Assembly: GCF_000835495.1 (NCBI RefSeq) | Contig: NW_015622543.1 | Location: 3,572,463 to 3,636,462 of the forward strand | DNA: 64,000 nt | Source: Cladophialophora immunda | Lineage: Eukaryota > Ascomycota > Eurotiomycetes > Chaetothyriales > Herpotrichiellaceae | Reading direction: 5' to 3' | Shown here: in pieces, positions 1 through 11,160 of the stretch | Layout of the letters: each line of letters begins with the position of its first letter | How positions within the stretch are numbered: position 1 is the first letter of the stretch | Position numbers and translations under genes: made by a program | The notes under the pieces: generated by a model | Told to the model about the DNA's origin: nothing | Databases searched by the model: none | What the model saw: the letters and a program-made list of their open reading frames with translations, nothing else

Positions 1-1
1 C

Positions 2-139
2 CACCTCTACAGGAACATGGCCACTCGTGAGAGGATCGAGCTGGAGAACCTCCTTGGGCGCCGGAGAGGAGCGGTTGAGACGGACGGTGAGGACAACAGA
101 CTGTGCGGGATTGAAAAGAAGAATCGGAAGAGCAAATGA
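2..139 (+). CDS. C-terminal end of an unidentified protein (partial)
   Basis: An open frame enters from the left edge and stops with TGA at 137-139, giving a 45-residue C-terminus. It begins HLYRNMATRERIELENLL and ends in a lysine-rich tail (EKKNRKSK). Charged, helix-like composition and a convergent position to the next gene (pmt2, minus strand, ending at 797) fit a real gene end. The product cannot be identified from this fragment. The opposite strand is also open here, so strand assignment is not certain. Confidence 0.4.
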   Translation, partial: HLYRNMATRERIELENLLGRRRGAVETDGEDNRLCGIEKKNRKSK

Positions 140-796
140 CCATGCAAGTGGTGGGAGGGTTTCTTGGGATTTCCTCCCCCCGCCTCCGAGTCGCTTCGGC
201 TTGCAGAGAACGCTGAGTGGCCAGCCAATTCCCCAAGAGAAATCTTCGGGTGCACTCTTTGGGACTAGCCTCTTCCCGTGCTCTCTTGGCCGCAGCCTTG
301 TCGCTGACATGATCAGCTGGTCCAGCCTTGCCACCACCGCCACTCTGATCTGGATTTCAGTGGAGGGAATCCTTCCTGTTATTGCTCGAGGGCCAGCTGA
401 CTGTACAAGTATGTGAGGTTTTCAATAACCATTCCCTAAATAGAGAGATTATGAGTTTTCATCCCACGACCCATCTGTACCATCATGCACCTTGCCGTTT
501 GTGGTCAAGTCATGGTGACACAAGATCCAAGATCCGAACCACTAAACTCCTCCATTCTCCTCTGAAACTTGGTGCGTTGCTGACACAAAAAAAAAGAATC
601 AATTGCATTTTGGTTTTACAAAAACAGGGTGTTCCTAAATGTTTTCTTTTTGCCCATTCATGACGCCGCGTCCACATATCCCACGTTCCATGTGTCCTTG
701 TTACACCATCGCATGTATCGTCTCAAAAGGCGCATTAAGTGCTTGGAGTAGCTTTCAAGAGAATGTCTGAGGGGTTTCCCGGTTCTCAATAGAGAA
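140..796. other. Intergenic, convergent 3' regions
   Basis: I see no coding signal. The stretch should hold the 3' ends of the left-edge gene and of pmt2, and has a short A-run near 585-593. Confidence 0.4.
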
Positions 797-3208
797 TCAA
801 GCATCATCCCGCATTTTGGCGTCCGAAATCCTCCACCGATCAAACCATCTGAGATACGCGTATTGTCGATTGCTTCCCTGCATACCGAACACAACCGGGC
901 TGAATAGAACAAACAATCCAATGACCACAGCGTACAGGGTGAGATAAACACCCCATCTCACCTTGGTGTTGAGGCGTCGTGTGGTCCAATCCAGGGAGAA
1001 TCCAGCCGCCAGGATCGCAAAGTAAAGAGCCGGGTAGTAGTGATGGACGTACGTAACTCGTCCCATGATCAAGAAGGGAAAGTAGTGGAAGAACCATCCG
1101 ATCACTGGGTAGATTCCCGAGTAGTGGATTTGGTCAATGTCCGCCTGGCTGAGTTCGTTGTAGCCACGCTGCCAACGAACCAAGTACCAAGCAACGATAA
1201 GGCCAACCACACCCAATGAAGCCGTCGAGCCCCAGTACACGATCGGGTTACCGAGCAAGAAGTATTTGGTGATATGATCTTCCCATGAGCACATGCGAAG
1301 TCCCACATGCAGAATGGGCCACTGCCAGAACTTGGATGCAAGATCGTCTTGCTTGTCGGGATCCGGAACGAGGGCATTATTCGAGGTCATCATGGCGACG
1401 TTGAGATGAATGAAATCCTTGAAGAATGGTGACCGGTAATTTGCGGCGTTTCCAGGAGGGACTAGAGCACGTTAGCAAAGAGAAAGGGTAGAGACACAAC
1501 GAACGCAGACTTACGTCTCTCGTTGACGTGGGATTCCACGTTCCAGTGAGTATAGACATCCCGCGGGCTTGGCTTCTTCACGCAGGTTGTTTCAATCTGC
1601 TTGAAACCCCATTGAGGAAGGTTGACAGTACCAGCGCGAAGATAGCATCCGAGTTCGACATGCTTCAACCTGAACGCCGTGGTCAAAGTCCGGATGCGAG
1701 ACCGATCGGAAGAGGCCGCGTCGCTAACAACCTCGATTTGCCAGTGATCCTTTTCATCGCCGACAGTAACATTGCCGTAACAGGACACCTCCCAGTCGGC
1801 CTTAGTGATAGGAGCCGCAACAGCATGTGAATGGAGATTCCGGCCAGTCTGAGCATGGATAAGACGGACAACTTGTTTGTCGGCGATGAAGCTCAGTGGT
1901 CCTTCCGGATCATAGTCAGTCTGGCTTCGGTTGGGGTAGAAAAACCAGTCATTGTTGGCGTCCTTGTGGTGGTAGCAGGTGACCTGCTGTTGACCGCTTC
2001 CTTCCGGATATGTCTGAACGTGGGAATGTAGCAGACCGCCGCCGTATCCCATGTTCTTGAGGGTGACTTTGGATCCGAGCGCAATTTCAAGCGGTGAATC
2101 CCTCCCAACTTCAGTACCGCGGAGGTTGGCTTGGAAGAGGGAAGACATCTGCGCATCGCCCGGGCCCGAGTTCTCCAGGATCAAGAAGTGAACCCAGAAG
2201 GAGAACATATAGACTATGATGGGAATAACGATCAAGCCCACAACGCGAGCAACCAGATGGGTTGCGAGCTCGACTTTGGGCATCTTCAGATCCCCAAATT
2301 TATTCCACAGATCTTCCGCAGTGTACAGTCCAACAAGTGCTGTGGCGAACAGTCCGACCCATTTGACGCTGCAGACACATCCAATGCTCAAACCGGTCAA
2401 GAAAAGCCAGATGAACCATTCTACCGAGAAGCTCTTGTGTTGAAGCCGATGAAATCTTGCCCAGCACAAGACCGTGGTAAAGGTGAAGCAGAGCAACATC
2501 GAGTCGAGTAGAATAAACCGAGATATGGTAGCGTAGGAATTTTCGCACAGCACCATAAGAGTGACGAGCCAGACGCCAGTTCGTTTGAAGTTCAGTTCGC
2601 GTGCGGTGTAGTATGCGAGAGGGACGGTAACGACGCCGAACATGGCATTGAAAATACGCATGAAGGTGTAGTTCACTTCTTCAGGGTATGTCTCGCCGGA
2701 CTTGAACTCGAATGATCCATTGTATCCGGCCAGGTATCCAGACAAGCCAACCAACATCTTTCCCAGGGGAGGGTGGACATCGAAGTAGAATTCCCGCTTG
2801 AGGTAGTGTGAACCAAATTTGCCAAAGCTGAGAGTCGTTAGCAGCGAGCGCAGGCACGAGATCAGTATTGCTTACTGAGCCTCGTCCCAGGTGACAATGG
2901 GAGAAAGTCCTATGCGCCAGAGCCTCGTGAACAAGGCAAACGCTGTAAAAATGATTGGGGCAATCAAAAACTCCCAATCATCAAGGAATTGCAGGATGCT
3001 CGTTTGCGGCTGGAGACATGTCAGGGTCAGGTTCTGCGTTTCATATTTCCAGTAGGAGCCCAACCTTTTGCAATTTCTTGGTATCTTCAGCCTCGAGCTT
3101 GTAAACGTGTTGTCCGTTGGTCTTTTCATAGCTGGCAACATTTCTGCGGCGGAGTTCAGCCTCGTCTTTCCCTGCGCCGGTTGACTGGCCACCATTTGTG
3201 ATGGCCAT
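797..3208 (-). CDS. pmt2: Protein O-mannosyltransferase, PMT2 subfamily
   Basis: Transfers mannose from dolichyl-phosphate-mannose to Ser/Thr of secretory proteins in the ER membrane. Four exons: 3208-3065, 3009-2876, 2827-1515, 1461-797, giving 751 residues, the usual PMT2 length. The introns are 55, 48 and 53 bp. The catalytic Asp-Glu pair of luminal loop 1 is at about residues 90-91 (WDEAH). It is followed by FGKFGSHYLKREFYFDVHPP and the signature ILLDSMLL. The central luminal region carries the MIR-type repeats. The C-terminal part (LNVAMMTSNNALVPDP) is typical of PMT2 and has several membrane segments. In yeasts PMT2 proteins pair with PMT1 proteins. The splice from WDEA to H restores the family sequence exactly. 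The subfamily call rests on overall motif resemblance. Confidence 0.93.
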
Positions 3209-3773
3209 GGTTGTAGGATGGGTATGGAGAGGAAAGAAAGGTGTGCTGGACTTGTAGCAGAGAGAAGAGGTGTCTCAAGTTCCCAAAAGCAGTGTAACGG
3301 GGAGTCCAGAGAAAAGTAGGTGGAAGGCTGGGCGGGTTGAAAAGTGGCCCTGGGAACGCGTGTCAGGGAAGAAGCGGAAATGATTAAGAAGAGAACGAAA
3401 GAATCCCCATTCAAAGGAAGAAGGATGAAAGTGTAAAAGAAGGAGAAACGGTGGCCCTTGGACCAGATGGTCTTAAGGAGAAAATTAATTCAGCTTCAGG
3501 AGGAGGATTGGAACCTCGAGTCTGCAAGATGGCAGATGCGCAAGCCCGAGGTGACTTCAGCCAACGTGTCGAGAGCCACCTTGGCACGTCCTGGGAAAAA
3601 AGGGAAAAAAGGGGGGAAATCGGGCACTCCACCTGAACCGTTGACACGTGAAAGGGAGATCCAAAAATACTTTCGTAACTACTACTAGTAGTTCTCCAGA
3701 TATCGCTCATTGTTTTGTCTACTCGGTCTCTGCGTCCAGCCATGCCATCGTTGAATGGCATTCGGTACCCAGA
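3209..3773. other. Intergenic, pmt2 promoter region
   Basis: Lies upstream of pmt2 and downstream of the transporter gene, both on the minus strand. Purine-rich around 3400-3620. No clear element recognised. Confidence 0.4.
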
Positions 3774-6062
3774 TCAGACCAGATTGACGCGGCCGCCATT
3801 AGTGTCCACGTCGTCGCGGAACAGATTGCCCGCCTCCCTACAATACCGCACCTCTCCAGTGCCAGTGCTGCCGACTTCGCTGCCCCAGCACACCACCACT
3901 GCGTCGACAATGCATGCCAGGACTCCTTCCATTGCACCAAGAATGCCCCAACCTATGGCTCCAGCGACAAGCCCGACAATGTAAGCGTAGAGGCTTCCGC
4001 GGACCCCAGCTCCGTCCAGCCTAAGAGTCCGCGCTGTAGTGACCCACCCTCCGAAGCCCAGCGCCAAACACATGATAAATCGTGTCGCATGAAGGAGGAG
4101 CTTGGCCAGTCGATATGGAAGAAGAGGGGCGGAATCGTTTGACCAACCGTCATTTCTCCGGCGACGACTGAACGTACCTGGGTGTAAGGCCGTCGTGGCG
4201 TCGTTGGGAGCCAGAAAATGCATCTGCGAGAGACCTCTGGCGCTTACAGCCAGAGGCTGAGAATGGATCGCGGCGTAGGTAAGGGTGAGCGGGTTAATCA
4301 AAACTGCAATCGGACTAGGGATGAATGAGTACATCGCCACCCCAAGGAGCATCGTCAACCGCCGGGGGAGAACGATCAATGGTAGTCGGACCAGAAGACT
4401 CAGGCCAGTGAATAGTGCTATCGTGCCAAAAAGTGTCGTTGCCGAGTGTTGTAATGCAGCTTTCACAATGGCTTGAGGTGTGGGAGCCGGTACTGCCAAT
4501 CGATGGAAATACCACTGCGATACCGTAGCCGATGTGATGGTCCGCTGCATCCCAAACGCAATGGTGATTGTCCAGAGATATACAAGAATAAAGTACACTC
4601 CGAGCCACCATGTTGACGTGTCAATCACAAACTTGCTGATCGTTGACCGAGTCGATGGGTGGCCGCCAAGAAACACTCGGGCGAACATCGACAACCAGAT
4701 CCATGTGAAGCTGACGATGAAACCCAGGACGGCAAATCCGACCAACACCAGTGTCGGGTTTGCGGCTAGGATTCGAGTCGAGAATTCCAGGATTGAAATC
4801 GCCTTTTGCATGACCAGCCTCCCCCGCAAAACCGCCAGAACCCACAGGGTGGCCATGATAGCAGGGACCAGCGAGCTCCATCTCATGACGGTATCCTGGA
4901 TACTCGAGCCATGCCATGATCCCTGGAAGCTGGAAATCAACGGGTAGAGAGAGAAGGAGTAAAGGATAACAGGGACAGCCACTAAGATGCCGTAAACCAG
5001 ATATCGAACGTATGATCGGAGGGCTGCAAGCCAAAACAGGGAAACGAAGGTCGCTACAAGGGTATAAGTCGCCAACAGATAAAAAGATCCATGCAAAGTC
5101 GTGTAGACGGTGTCACCGAGAGGCCGGTTGGTGCTCGGTGATTGTGTATGAAGTAGGACGAGGAACCAGGTTGCACACATGGCAGCAACCGACAGCAGAT
5201 AAAGCTGACCCCAGAAAGCATCATGTCTCGGTAGTTGAGTTTGCGGTGTTTGGATGCCATCTGGCACAGATTCCGTTCCGCCAGAGTGATTCCGCGAATG
5301 TCCCAGCAGTAGTCTCTGCGTATTTCCTTGGTCTGATTCCTCTGAGTCGTAGTCATCTTCCACCTTAGGCCTTTGTTTGCGCAGTTGCTGAACGGAAGGT
5401 GGATTCTCTATCAAATCTTCTGGCGGATCATCGTCATATTCGCTCCTCAAAGTGTCTTCCAGTCCCACGTCGACCATCGTGTTCCTTTCCGATACCGGGC
5501 TAGAACGTTCGGGCTGTGATTCTGCTGACTCTGCAAGATCTTCCAGTTCTGTTCCTTTCCGTCGTGGGTTTGGCACGCCACCATGCCATGAGCTCCTGAT
5601 ACCTCCGGGTCTACCCAGACCTCGATCACGGGAATCTTCCCCGTGACTACTGGCGCCATTGAGACTGGAGCCACTCCCAGCATCGACGTCAGAGGAAGCA
5701 TGCAGATCGCTGGCTCCTAACTGCCGTCTTGATCTCTGGAGGGCATAGTAATCGGCTATCTCGCGTTCGTGCTCCTCTTCGTCATTCTCTTCTCGGAATT
5801 CATCAGTAGCGCTGTAGAACAGAGGCGCCTGCTGCGGGTTGAGGCGAGAAGCGAAGGGAAAGGCCGACAGTTGGGAGGAAGTAGGCTGGTAGGGGTTCGG
5901 CACGCGGGGATTCAGCGTTCTGGAAGTGGTTGTTGATCTCCAGGTCTGGTTTGGTCTTCGTGTCGCTCGACCTTCACCAGACCGACGGTCGTCCGCTGGT
6001 GTCGGCGCGAAACTAAGACGGGACTGAGACTGAGCGAGAAACCGGGATGCGTCTTGAAACAT
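3774..6062 (-). CDS. Choline-transporter-like membrane protein (CTL/Pns1 family)
   Basis: A single-exon gene of 762 residues. The first 260 or so residues are Ser/Arg/Glu-rich and predicted disordered. The remaining 480 or so carry roughly ten hydrophobic segments, with the family-like stretch YSFIPSPIAVLINP and a Gly-rich penultimate segment. The family (SLC44/CTL, yeast Pns1) sits in plasma or internal membranes; human members move choline or ethanolamine, while the yeast role is unclear. I chose the ATG at 6062 (MFQDASRFLAQSQSRLS) because fungal homologues begin in a similar way. The in-frame extension to 6107 starts only with GTG. The substrate is not shown by sequence. Confidence 0.82.
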   Translation of the reverse strand: MFQDASRFLAQSQSRLSFAPTPADDRRSGEGRATRRPNQTWRSTTTSRTLNPRVPNPYQPTSSQLSAFPFASRLNPQQAPLFYSATDEFREENDEEEHEREIADYYALQRSRRQLGASDLHASSDVDAGSGSSLNGASSHGEDSRDRGLGRPGGIRSSWHGGVPNPRRKGTELEDLAESAESQPERSSPVSERNTMVDVGLEDTLRSEYDDDPPEDLIENPPSVQQLRKQRPKVEDDYDSEESDQGNTQRLLLGHSRNHSGGTESVPDGIQTPQTQLPRHDAFWGQLYLLSVAAMCATWFLVLLHTQSPSTNRPLGDTVYTTLHGSFYLLATYTLVATFVSLFWLAALRSYVRYLVYGILVAVPVILYSFSLYPLISSFQGSWHGSSIQDTVMRWSSLVPAIMATLWVLAVLRGRLVMQKAISILEFSTRILAANPTLVLVGFAVLGFIVSFTWIWLSMFARVFLGGHPSTRSTISKFVIDTSTWWLGVYFILVYLWTITIAFGMQRTITSATVSQWYFHRLAVPAPTPQAIVKAALQHSATTLFGTIALFTGLSLLVRLPLIVLPRRLTMLLGVAMYSFIPSPIAVLINPLTLTYAAIHSQPLAVSARGLSQMHFLAPNDATTALHPGTFSRRRRNDGWSNDSAPLLPYRLAKLLLHATRFIMCLALGFGGWVTTARTLRLDGAGVRGSLYAYIVGLVAGAIGWGILGAMEGVLACIVDAVVVCWGSEVGSTGTGEVRYCREAGNLFRDDVDTNGGRVNLV

Positions 6063-6779
6063 ATCAGTACAGGCAGTGAGTGGAGGATGGGTGAGATTCT
6101 GGCTCACACTCGGAGAACATGCTGCCCGCAGGCAGTCACCACGCGGTGTATATCAGTCGGTGAGTATACGAGGTTGATAAGCACGAATAATTGATGGTAC
6201 GAAAGCAGATCCTTTCGATTGACAAATCCAGGCCAGGTGAGTGAGTGGGAAGCTATAATATGTCGTAGATATCTGGGCTGGATGTCCGGTAGCACAGAGA
6301 CGTGGTGGTGAGTTGGTGGTTTGGAGGTGATGAGTCCAACCTTCAGGTCGGTCGGAAACGGGGAACAAAGACGAAGCAAGCTGGGAACCCGATGGAGGAG
6401 TGCATGACCGGCTTGCCTAGCGTAGCGTAGCCTGGATTCGGTGGGTGGCCCGGGCAAGTTCCAGGCTGCGGGACCACCAAAGTGCACAGACTTCCAGGCA
6501 GATGGTTACCCGGAAATTCAGGTACACGTTGCAAATGGGCACGCGCTCTCCTCACAAGCTCCAGCAGGCGTGTTCATCGTCATCGGGCCAAAGTCGTTCG
6601 CCCGTTCATCATCATCCATCTTTTTGTCACCAGACTCTGTCTATTCCACTTTACCAACGTAATTGCTTCCGAGCTGATTTCTTCACTCAGACATAGGGCT
6701 GCCCAAATTTGCTGTCAGCTCAAAGGAATATTGAGGTCCACCCTCTATTACACTACCAGACCTACTCCTACCCTTTCCC
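6063..6779. promoter_or_regulatory. Divergent promoter region between transporter and Rab gene
   Basis: 717 bp separate the two opposed start codons, and this must hold both promoters. A polypyrimidine stretch at about 6750-6780 precedes the Rab ATG, as is common for fungal leaders. No specific operator was recognised. Confidence 0.5.
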
Positions 6780-7617
6780 ATGCCCATCACAACACCAGTC
6801 CCTGCGCTTCCGTGGAACTACATAGCAAAATTGGTCTGTATAGGAGATTCCGGTGAGCACCTTTTGATTCCTTGGTAACAATCCCTCTAACAGTCCACAA
6901 GGAACCGGCAAATCGAGCTTGACCATCCGGTTATGTGAAGGGAGATTCTCCGCCTCACATGATGTCACTATTGGCGTCGAGTTTGGGAGCCGAATAGTCC
7001 CTGTTGGTCCTCCTGCGAATGCATCCTTGAATATCGGCGCTCCGAATGGAGGAGCCAGCCATGCCAGTCCACAACAGCAGAAGAAGATGAAGCTTTCGCT
7101 CTGGGACACTGCTGGTCAAGAGACATACAAAAGCATAACAAGAAGTTATTTCCGAGGCGCATCCGGGGCATTGTTAGTGTTCGACATCACGCGAAGAAGC
7201 AGTTTCGAGTCGGTCACTCAGTGGCTCAACGACCTTCGTCAGATTGCCGAGGAGGGCATCGTTGTTATTTTGGTGGGCAACAAGCTAGACCTTGCCGAAC
7301 AGAGCACCGACGCGCAGGGCGGCACCAAGCGGGCAGTGAGCCGAGAAGAGGCACAGGACTGGTGTCGGCGAGAAAACGTGGTCAAGTACGTCGAGACAAG
7401 TGCTAAGAGCGGGGAGGGAGTCGAAAAGGCGTTTCTCGAGGTGGCGGAAAGGATATATCAGAATATTGAAGCCGGCAAATATGACCTCAATGACAGAAGA
7501 AGCGGAGTCAAAGGATATGGGACTGGGACCGGTCGAGATGAAGGCAAGGCTCCCAAGACAGTCAACCTGACCATGAACGACGCCGTCAAGAGTGGGCAGG
7601 GTAGAGGTTGCTGCTGA
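6780..7617 (+). CDS. Rab-family small GTPase (Rab4/Rab2-like)
   Basis: A vesicle-traffic GTPase of 262 residues, with exons 6780-6852 and 6902-7617 and a 49-bp intron that splits the P-loop codon. Visible motifs: P-loop GDSGTGKSS (about 22-30), switch I TIGVEF, switch II WDTAGQE, base-binding NKLD and ETSAKS, and a C-terminal GRGCC for double geranylgeranylation. Between GVEFGSRIVP and KKMKLSLWDTAGQE lies a roughly 25-residue insertion absent from ordinary Rabs. The DNA encoding it (7003-7077) begins GT, ends AG, is 75 nt and has no stop, so it could be an in-frame intron. The Rab4/Rab2 placement is by general resemblance. Confidence 0.9.
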
Positions 7618-8232
7618 GGCGATCTTTGTCACCGATGGGTTTCGTGGGAGAACGGCTGTCTTGTCCACCGCAGAAGCTGAGCCATGTCCGTCAACCAGGA
7701 GATCCGACCATCAGAAAAGAAAATGTCGGCCCCGGTGGAATTGCCTGAGATGGCAGTTGTGCAATTCACGCGGTTGTCAGCGGTGGGCGAAGCCCTGTTG
7801 TACCAGGCGGCCATGATGGAGGGTCTGGCGCGCATTTCGCTTGTTGGACTTGAAGCCTTGTCATGTTGGTAAGTGATGCATGGCACTGTTCGACTGGGAT
7901 TCCCGAATTCACCTTCCTGTTCCGTCCAAATTCAGCTCTGGTGGTTCTAGCTGAGATGCTGACAAACCACGAGGACATCTGGCACAACGCGTCGCTATTA
8001 GCGAGTTGGGCACGTCATTGAGAACGGGCATCATACCATTCGACGGTGCGTCTGGAGATGCACGCTTCGGCCATCTTCTGCCCCACCAGCCGCAATCGGT
8101 AAATGTCCACGAACTGCTGCTCGGGCTTTGGGCCGGTGGGATGCGTCGAAGTCATCACTTGCCCTCGTCGAACCTAGAGACGATTCTTTTATCAGAGCGT
8201 ACTTCGACGCTTTCATCTTTTCCCCTGTATAT
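7618..8232. other. Intergenic, Rab 3' end and aldo-keto reductase promoter
   Basis: Nothing coding is recognised. A TATA-like TATATATG at 8228-8235 overlaps the upstream ATG of the next gene. Confidence 0.4.
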
Positions 8233-8355
8233 ATGATCCGCTTCTCATCACCTGCGGTTGCCATATCTCGCTTGCATCGGCTGGGCAATCATCAGACCAC
8301 AAGTTTTCTATTCTCACGAGTGAATTCCCGAACATTCACATCCTCATCTCCTGCA

Positions 8356-9491
8356 ATGGCTAAATTAGACATCAAAATCCCTAATATGGAGCTGCCAGAT
8401 GGCAACAAGATACCATTCGTAAGTAGGGCGTGGCCTCTCGTCGTCCAGAACAGCGTCGCTAACAACAGGGCGTTGCTCAGATTGGATACGGCTTGGGCAC
8501 AGCATGGTGAGTCCGATCGCGGCGGTGGTTTACCTCGGGCATTGTAATCGTTCCATTTCCGGATGGAGGTTGATGTACTCGAGTACATGTTCCTACACGC
8601 AGTTACAACACCTGGTTCAATGAGGATGATTTCACATCTCATGGCAAGTCTCGCACTGATGGCTGACCACGACTCGGGCTCTGCAGGTACAAGACCAGTG
8701 CGGATGCTCCCAAGGACCAAGCAACGATCGATGCCACGAAAACCGCCATCAAGGTCGGCTATCGACATATCGATGGAGCCGAAGTCTACAACACTGAAGT
8801 GGAATTGGGCGAGGCGGTCAAGGAGAGCAAAATCCCCCGCGATCAGCTCTTTATCACGACCAAAGTCATCACGCATATCGACGACATCCCAGGTGCCATT
8901 GACCGAAGTCTGAAGAACATGGGGCTGGATTACGTTGACCTGTACCTCATCCATGCCCCCTTTTTTGCCAAAGGCGACGACAAGCTGCTCCAGCAAAAAT
9001 GGGCGGACATGGAACAGGTTGCAGCTTCGGGCAAGGCCAAGAGCATCGGAGTCAGCAACTTCCTCAAGCCTCACCTGGATGCTATCCTTCAGACATGCAA
9101 AGTTCGACCGGCGATTAACCAGATTGAATTCCACCCCTACCTGCAGCACGGAGACCTGCTTGCTTACCACAAGAACAAAGATATCCGCGTTGCCGCCTAC
9201 GGACCACTTACCCCCGTCAGCAGGGCCAAGGGAGGCCCGGTCGATGGCTTGTTAGAAGCATTGGCCAAGAAATATGCCGTCAATCCGGGAGAGATACTGT
9301 TGAGATGGTGCATTGACCAGAATGTTCTGCCCATCAGCACCAGCTCGAAGGAACAACGGATGAGTGACATGCTGCGAGTCTTTACTTTTGAACTGACTCC
9401 GAAAGAAGTCGAGGAGATTTCTGTGGAAGGCAACAAGAAGCATTTTAGGGCATTCTGGGGCCATATCTTTGACGCGGAGGACCGGTCATAG
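8356..9491 (+). CDS. Aldo-keto reductase
   Basis: An NADPH-dependent carbonyl reductase of the AKR superfamily (TIM barrel). Exons 8356-8418, 8481-8506 and 8687-9491 give 297 residues; the 26-bp middle exon encodes IGYGLGTAW. The catalytic tetrad is visible: Asp and Tyr in HIDGAEVYNTE, Lys in ITTKV and His in LIHAP. The cofactor-site stretch GVSNF is also present. An in-frame ATG at 8233 would add 41 residues that are rich in Arg and Ser with no acidic residue, resembling a mitochondrial presequence. That ATG lies inside a TATA-like motif, so it may not be in the mRNA. Substrate unknown. Confidence 0.9.
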
Positions 9492-9717
9492 GTTAGATGA
9501 CTGCGTGGCTGGGAGCACCACAGCTTCGGCAGCGGAGCCCACTACCCCTCGATCGCCGGGTGGTATGTGGATTGTCTTGTCGATCATGATGTAGCTTGGC
9601 TGTGGAGAGCCCCCTGCTCTCGCTTGAGACAGTGATGGGTAACAAGCAAGTATACAAGTACCTCGTACTCTGTAAGAGGCCTTTTCCGCGTCAGCGATGG
9701 ATTAGGGATGAGGGACG

Positions 9718-9744
9718 AGTGACAAGTGACAAGTGACAAGTGAC
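9718..9744. repeat. Short tandem repeat, TGACAAG x3
   Basis: Three head-to-tail copies of the 7-mer TGACAAG followed by a partial copy. It may be a replication-slippage product or a cluster of binding sites; there is no direct evidence for function. Confidence 0.6.
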
Positions 9745-10028
9745 CATCACATGTAGAACATGGTCTGCAGCTAAGCAGCAACGGCGGTTAAGCATGTCTT
9801 AAGTAGCAGCATCCGACTCGTCACGAAGCCGACATCCGAACGATGCGGGTGCGCAAGTAACGGAGCAGCAATCCACCTTTGCTGACTTTGCTGGCCTGGT
9901 TGGTGGCTGTGTTCGCATCTCGCATGCCTCTTCTCCAGACAAATTGCGGCCCATGCACGCCATCGACACGGCAAGAGGCACAAGAGCAAAACTATGCTCG
10001 CTTCGTCCTCCCTTCAACCCCTCAGAAA

Positions 10029-10070
10029 CATCATCTCCATCACCATCATCATCATCATCATCACCATCGG
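10029..10070. repeat. Trinucleotide (CAT/ATC) microsatellite
   Basis: An imperfect run of ATC/CAC triplets, uninterrupted for about seven ATC units in the centre. Likely to vary in length between strains. Confidence 0.75.
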
Positions 10071-10491
10071 CCATTGCCACCCCTCCGCTTGCTATCCACA
10101 TTCCAATGCCATCCGCCTCGCCGCCTGTCCTCTTCTGTGGCCGTAGCTTCCGCTGGAGAAATGCCTCGGTGAGGGCCTACCGCATGATCGACTTTGCCAG
10201 AGCTTCCTCAGCTGCTACCTCGTGGCTAGTCAGGTACCATTGAACGAAAGGCAAAGACGAGGTAGGAGCCTCCCGTCGAAATCCTCAGCTTTAAATTCCT
10301 CGCTCGCCCATCCTCCTCCGTCAACACTTCTCTCCATACTCTTCAGTTCACATCTTCACTTTGCCACACTTGACTTACCACCAGTGCATTCGTTCTACTA
10401 CTGTGTACCAAAGTATCTCATTACTCCAACACCCCATCATCCCATCACCCCATCCACGCCAAACTCCGGCAGCTCCGTCACATCCAGCGTC

Positions 10492-11160
10492 ATGCATTTC
10501 TCCGCCCTCCTCACCGTCGCCCTCCTCTCCATTTTCAACCTCACTTCAGCGTCACCTCTCCAGACCAGACAAACCATTGATCCCCCTGCCAGATACTTCC
10601 TTCAAACCAAAGTGGTCAACGGTGCTCACAAAGACTGCGGAACCAACAAGACCAACTTGTGGCTCTACTCATACCATACCGGGGCAGGGCTTGGTGATGC
10701 AGCACTCTCGTCCAACAAGTCCTGGGCTTGGCAGGGCTACCTGAACGACTCCCAGCAACTCATGACCTACTCTGGCAATCTAGGTGGTCCTTGGCCCCTG
10801 TCGATCGGCTACGGCCCCTATCAACGTATGTGCACCTTTGCCTCCCCCCACCACACAATTTCCAATGCTAACATCCGGGTCTCAGAATGGAACCAGGTGG
10901 GAATCAGTATCGCCGGCATCACTAGCCTTTATGCTGGTTTCTTCTTCAACTCGTCTGGGCTCCAATTCAATGCCAGCACCGGTGGCTGGTTGGGTGAGTC
11001 CTCCCTCTGCGTTGATCAAGGCATCTGAAACCCACTGACCGTGTTTGCAGCTTGCGACTGGTGGCATGGCGTGCCCCAGCTCTTCCAGGCCAATGGCTAC
11101 GCTTACGGACCCCTTCCGAACTCCTGCTCCAAAGTTCAACTTCAGCCGGTGGCAGTCTGA
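10492..11160 (+). CDS. Small secreted protein, unknown function
   Basis: Exons 10492-10825, 10886-10993 and 11051-11160 (introns of 60 and 57 bp, both phase 1) give 183 residues. The N-terminus is a clear signal peptide (MHFSALLTVALLSIFNLTSA), followed by a possible Kex2-like LQTRQ site. The mature part has conserved-looking blocks (HKDCGTNKTNLW, SYHTGAGLGDA, GFFFNSSGLQFN, ACDWWHGVPQLF), three Cys and several N-glycosylation sites. It resembles a family of ascomycete secreted proteins that I recall as DUF7907, but this was not checked. The frame is open upstream to 10222, but the signal peptide fixes the start at 10492. Confidence 0.85.

Larger units (their letters stand above)
9492..10491. 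other. Intergenic, promoter of secreted-protein gene
   Basis: No gene recognised. It holds a tandem TGACAAG run at about 9720-9744 and a CAT/ATC microsatellite at about 10029-10070. The microsatellite lies roughly 430 bp before the next start codon. Confidence 0.45.

Noticed and set aside
6063..6107. Upstream extension of the choline-transporter-like protein
   Set aside because: It begins with GTG rather than ATG. The ATG at 6062 gives the expected family N-terminus.
10222..10491. 90-codon N-terminal extension of the small secreted protein
   Set aside because: It would bury the signal peptide; the ATG at 10492 directly precedes a textbook signal sequence.
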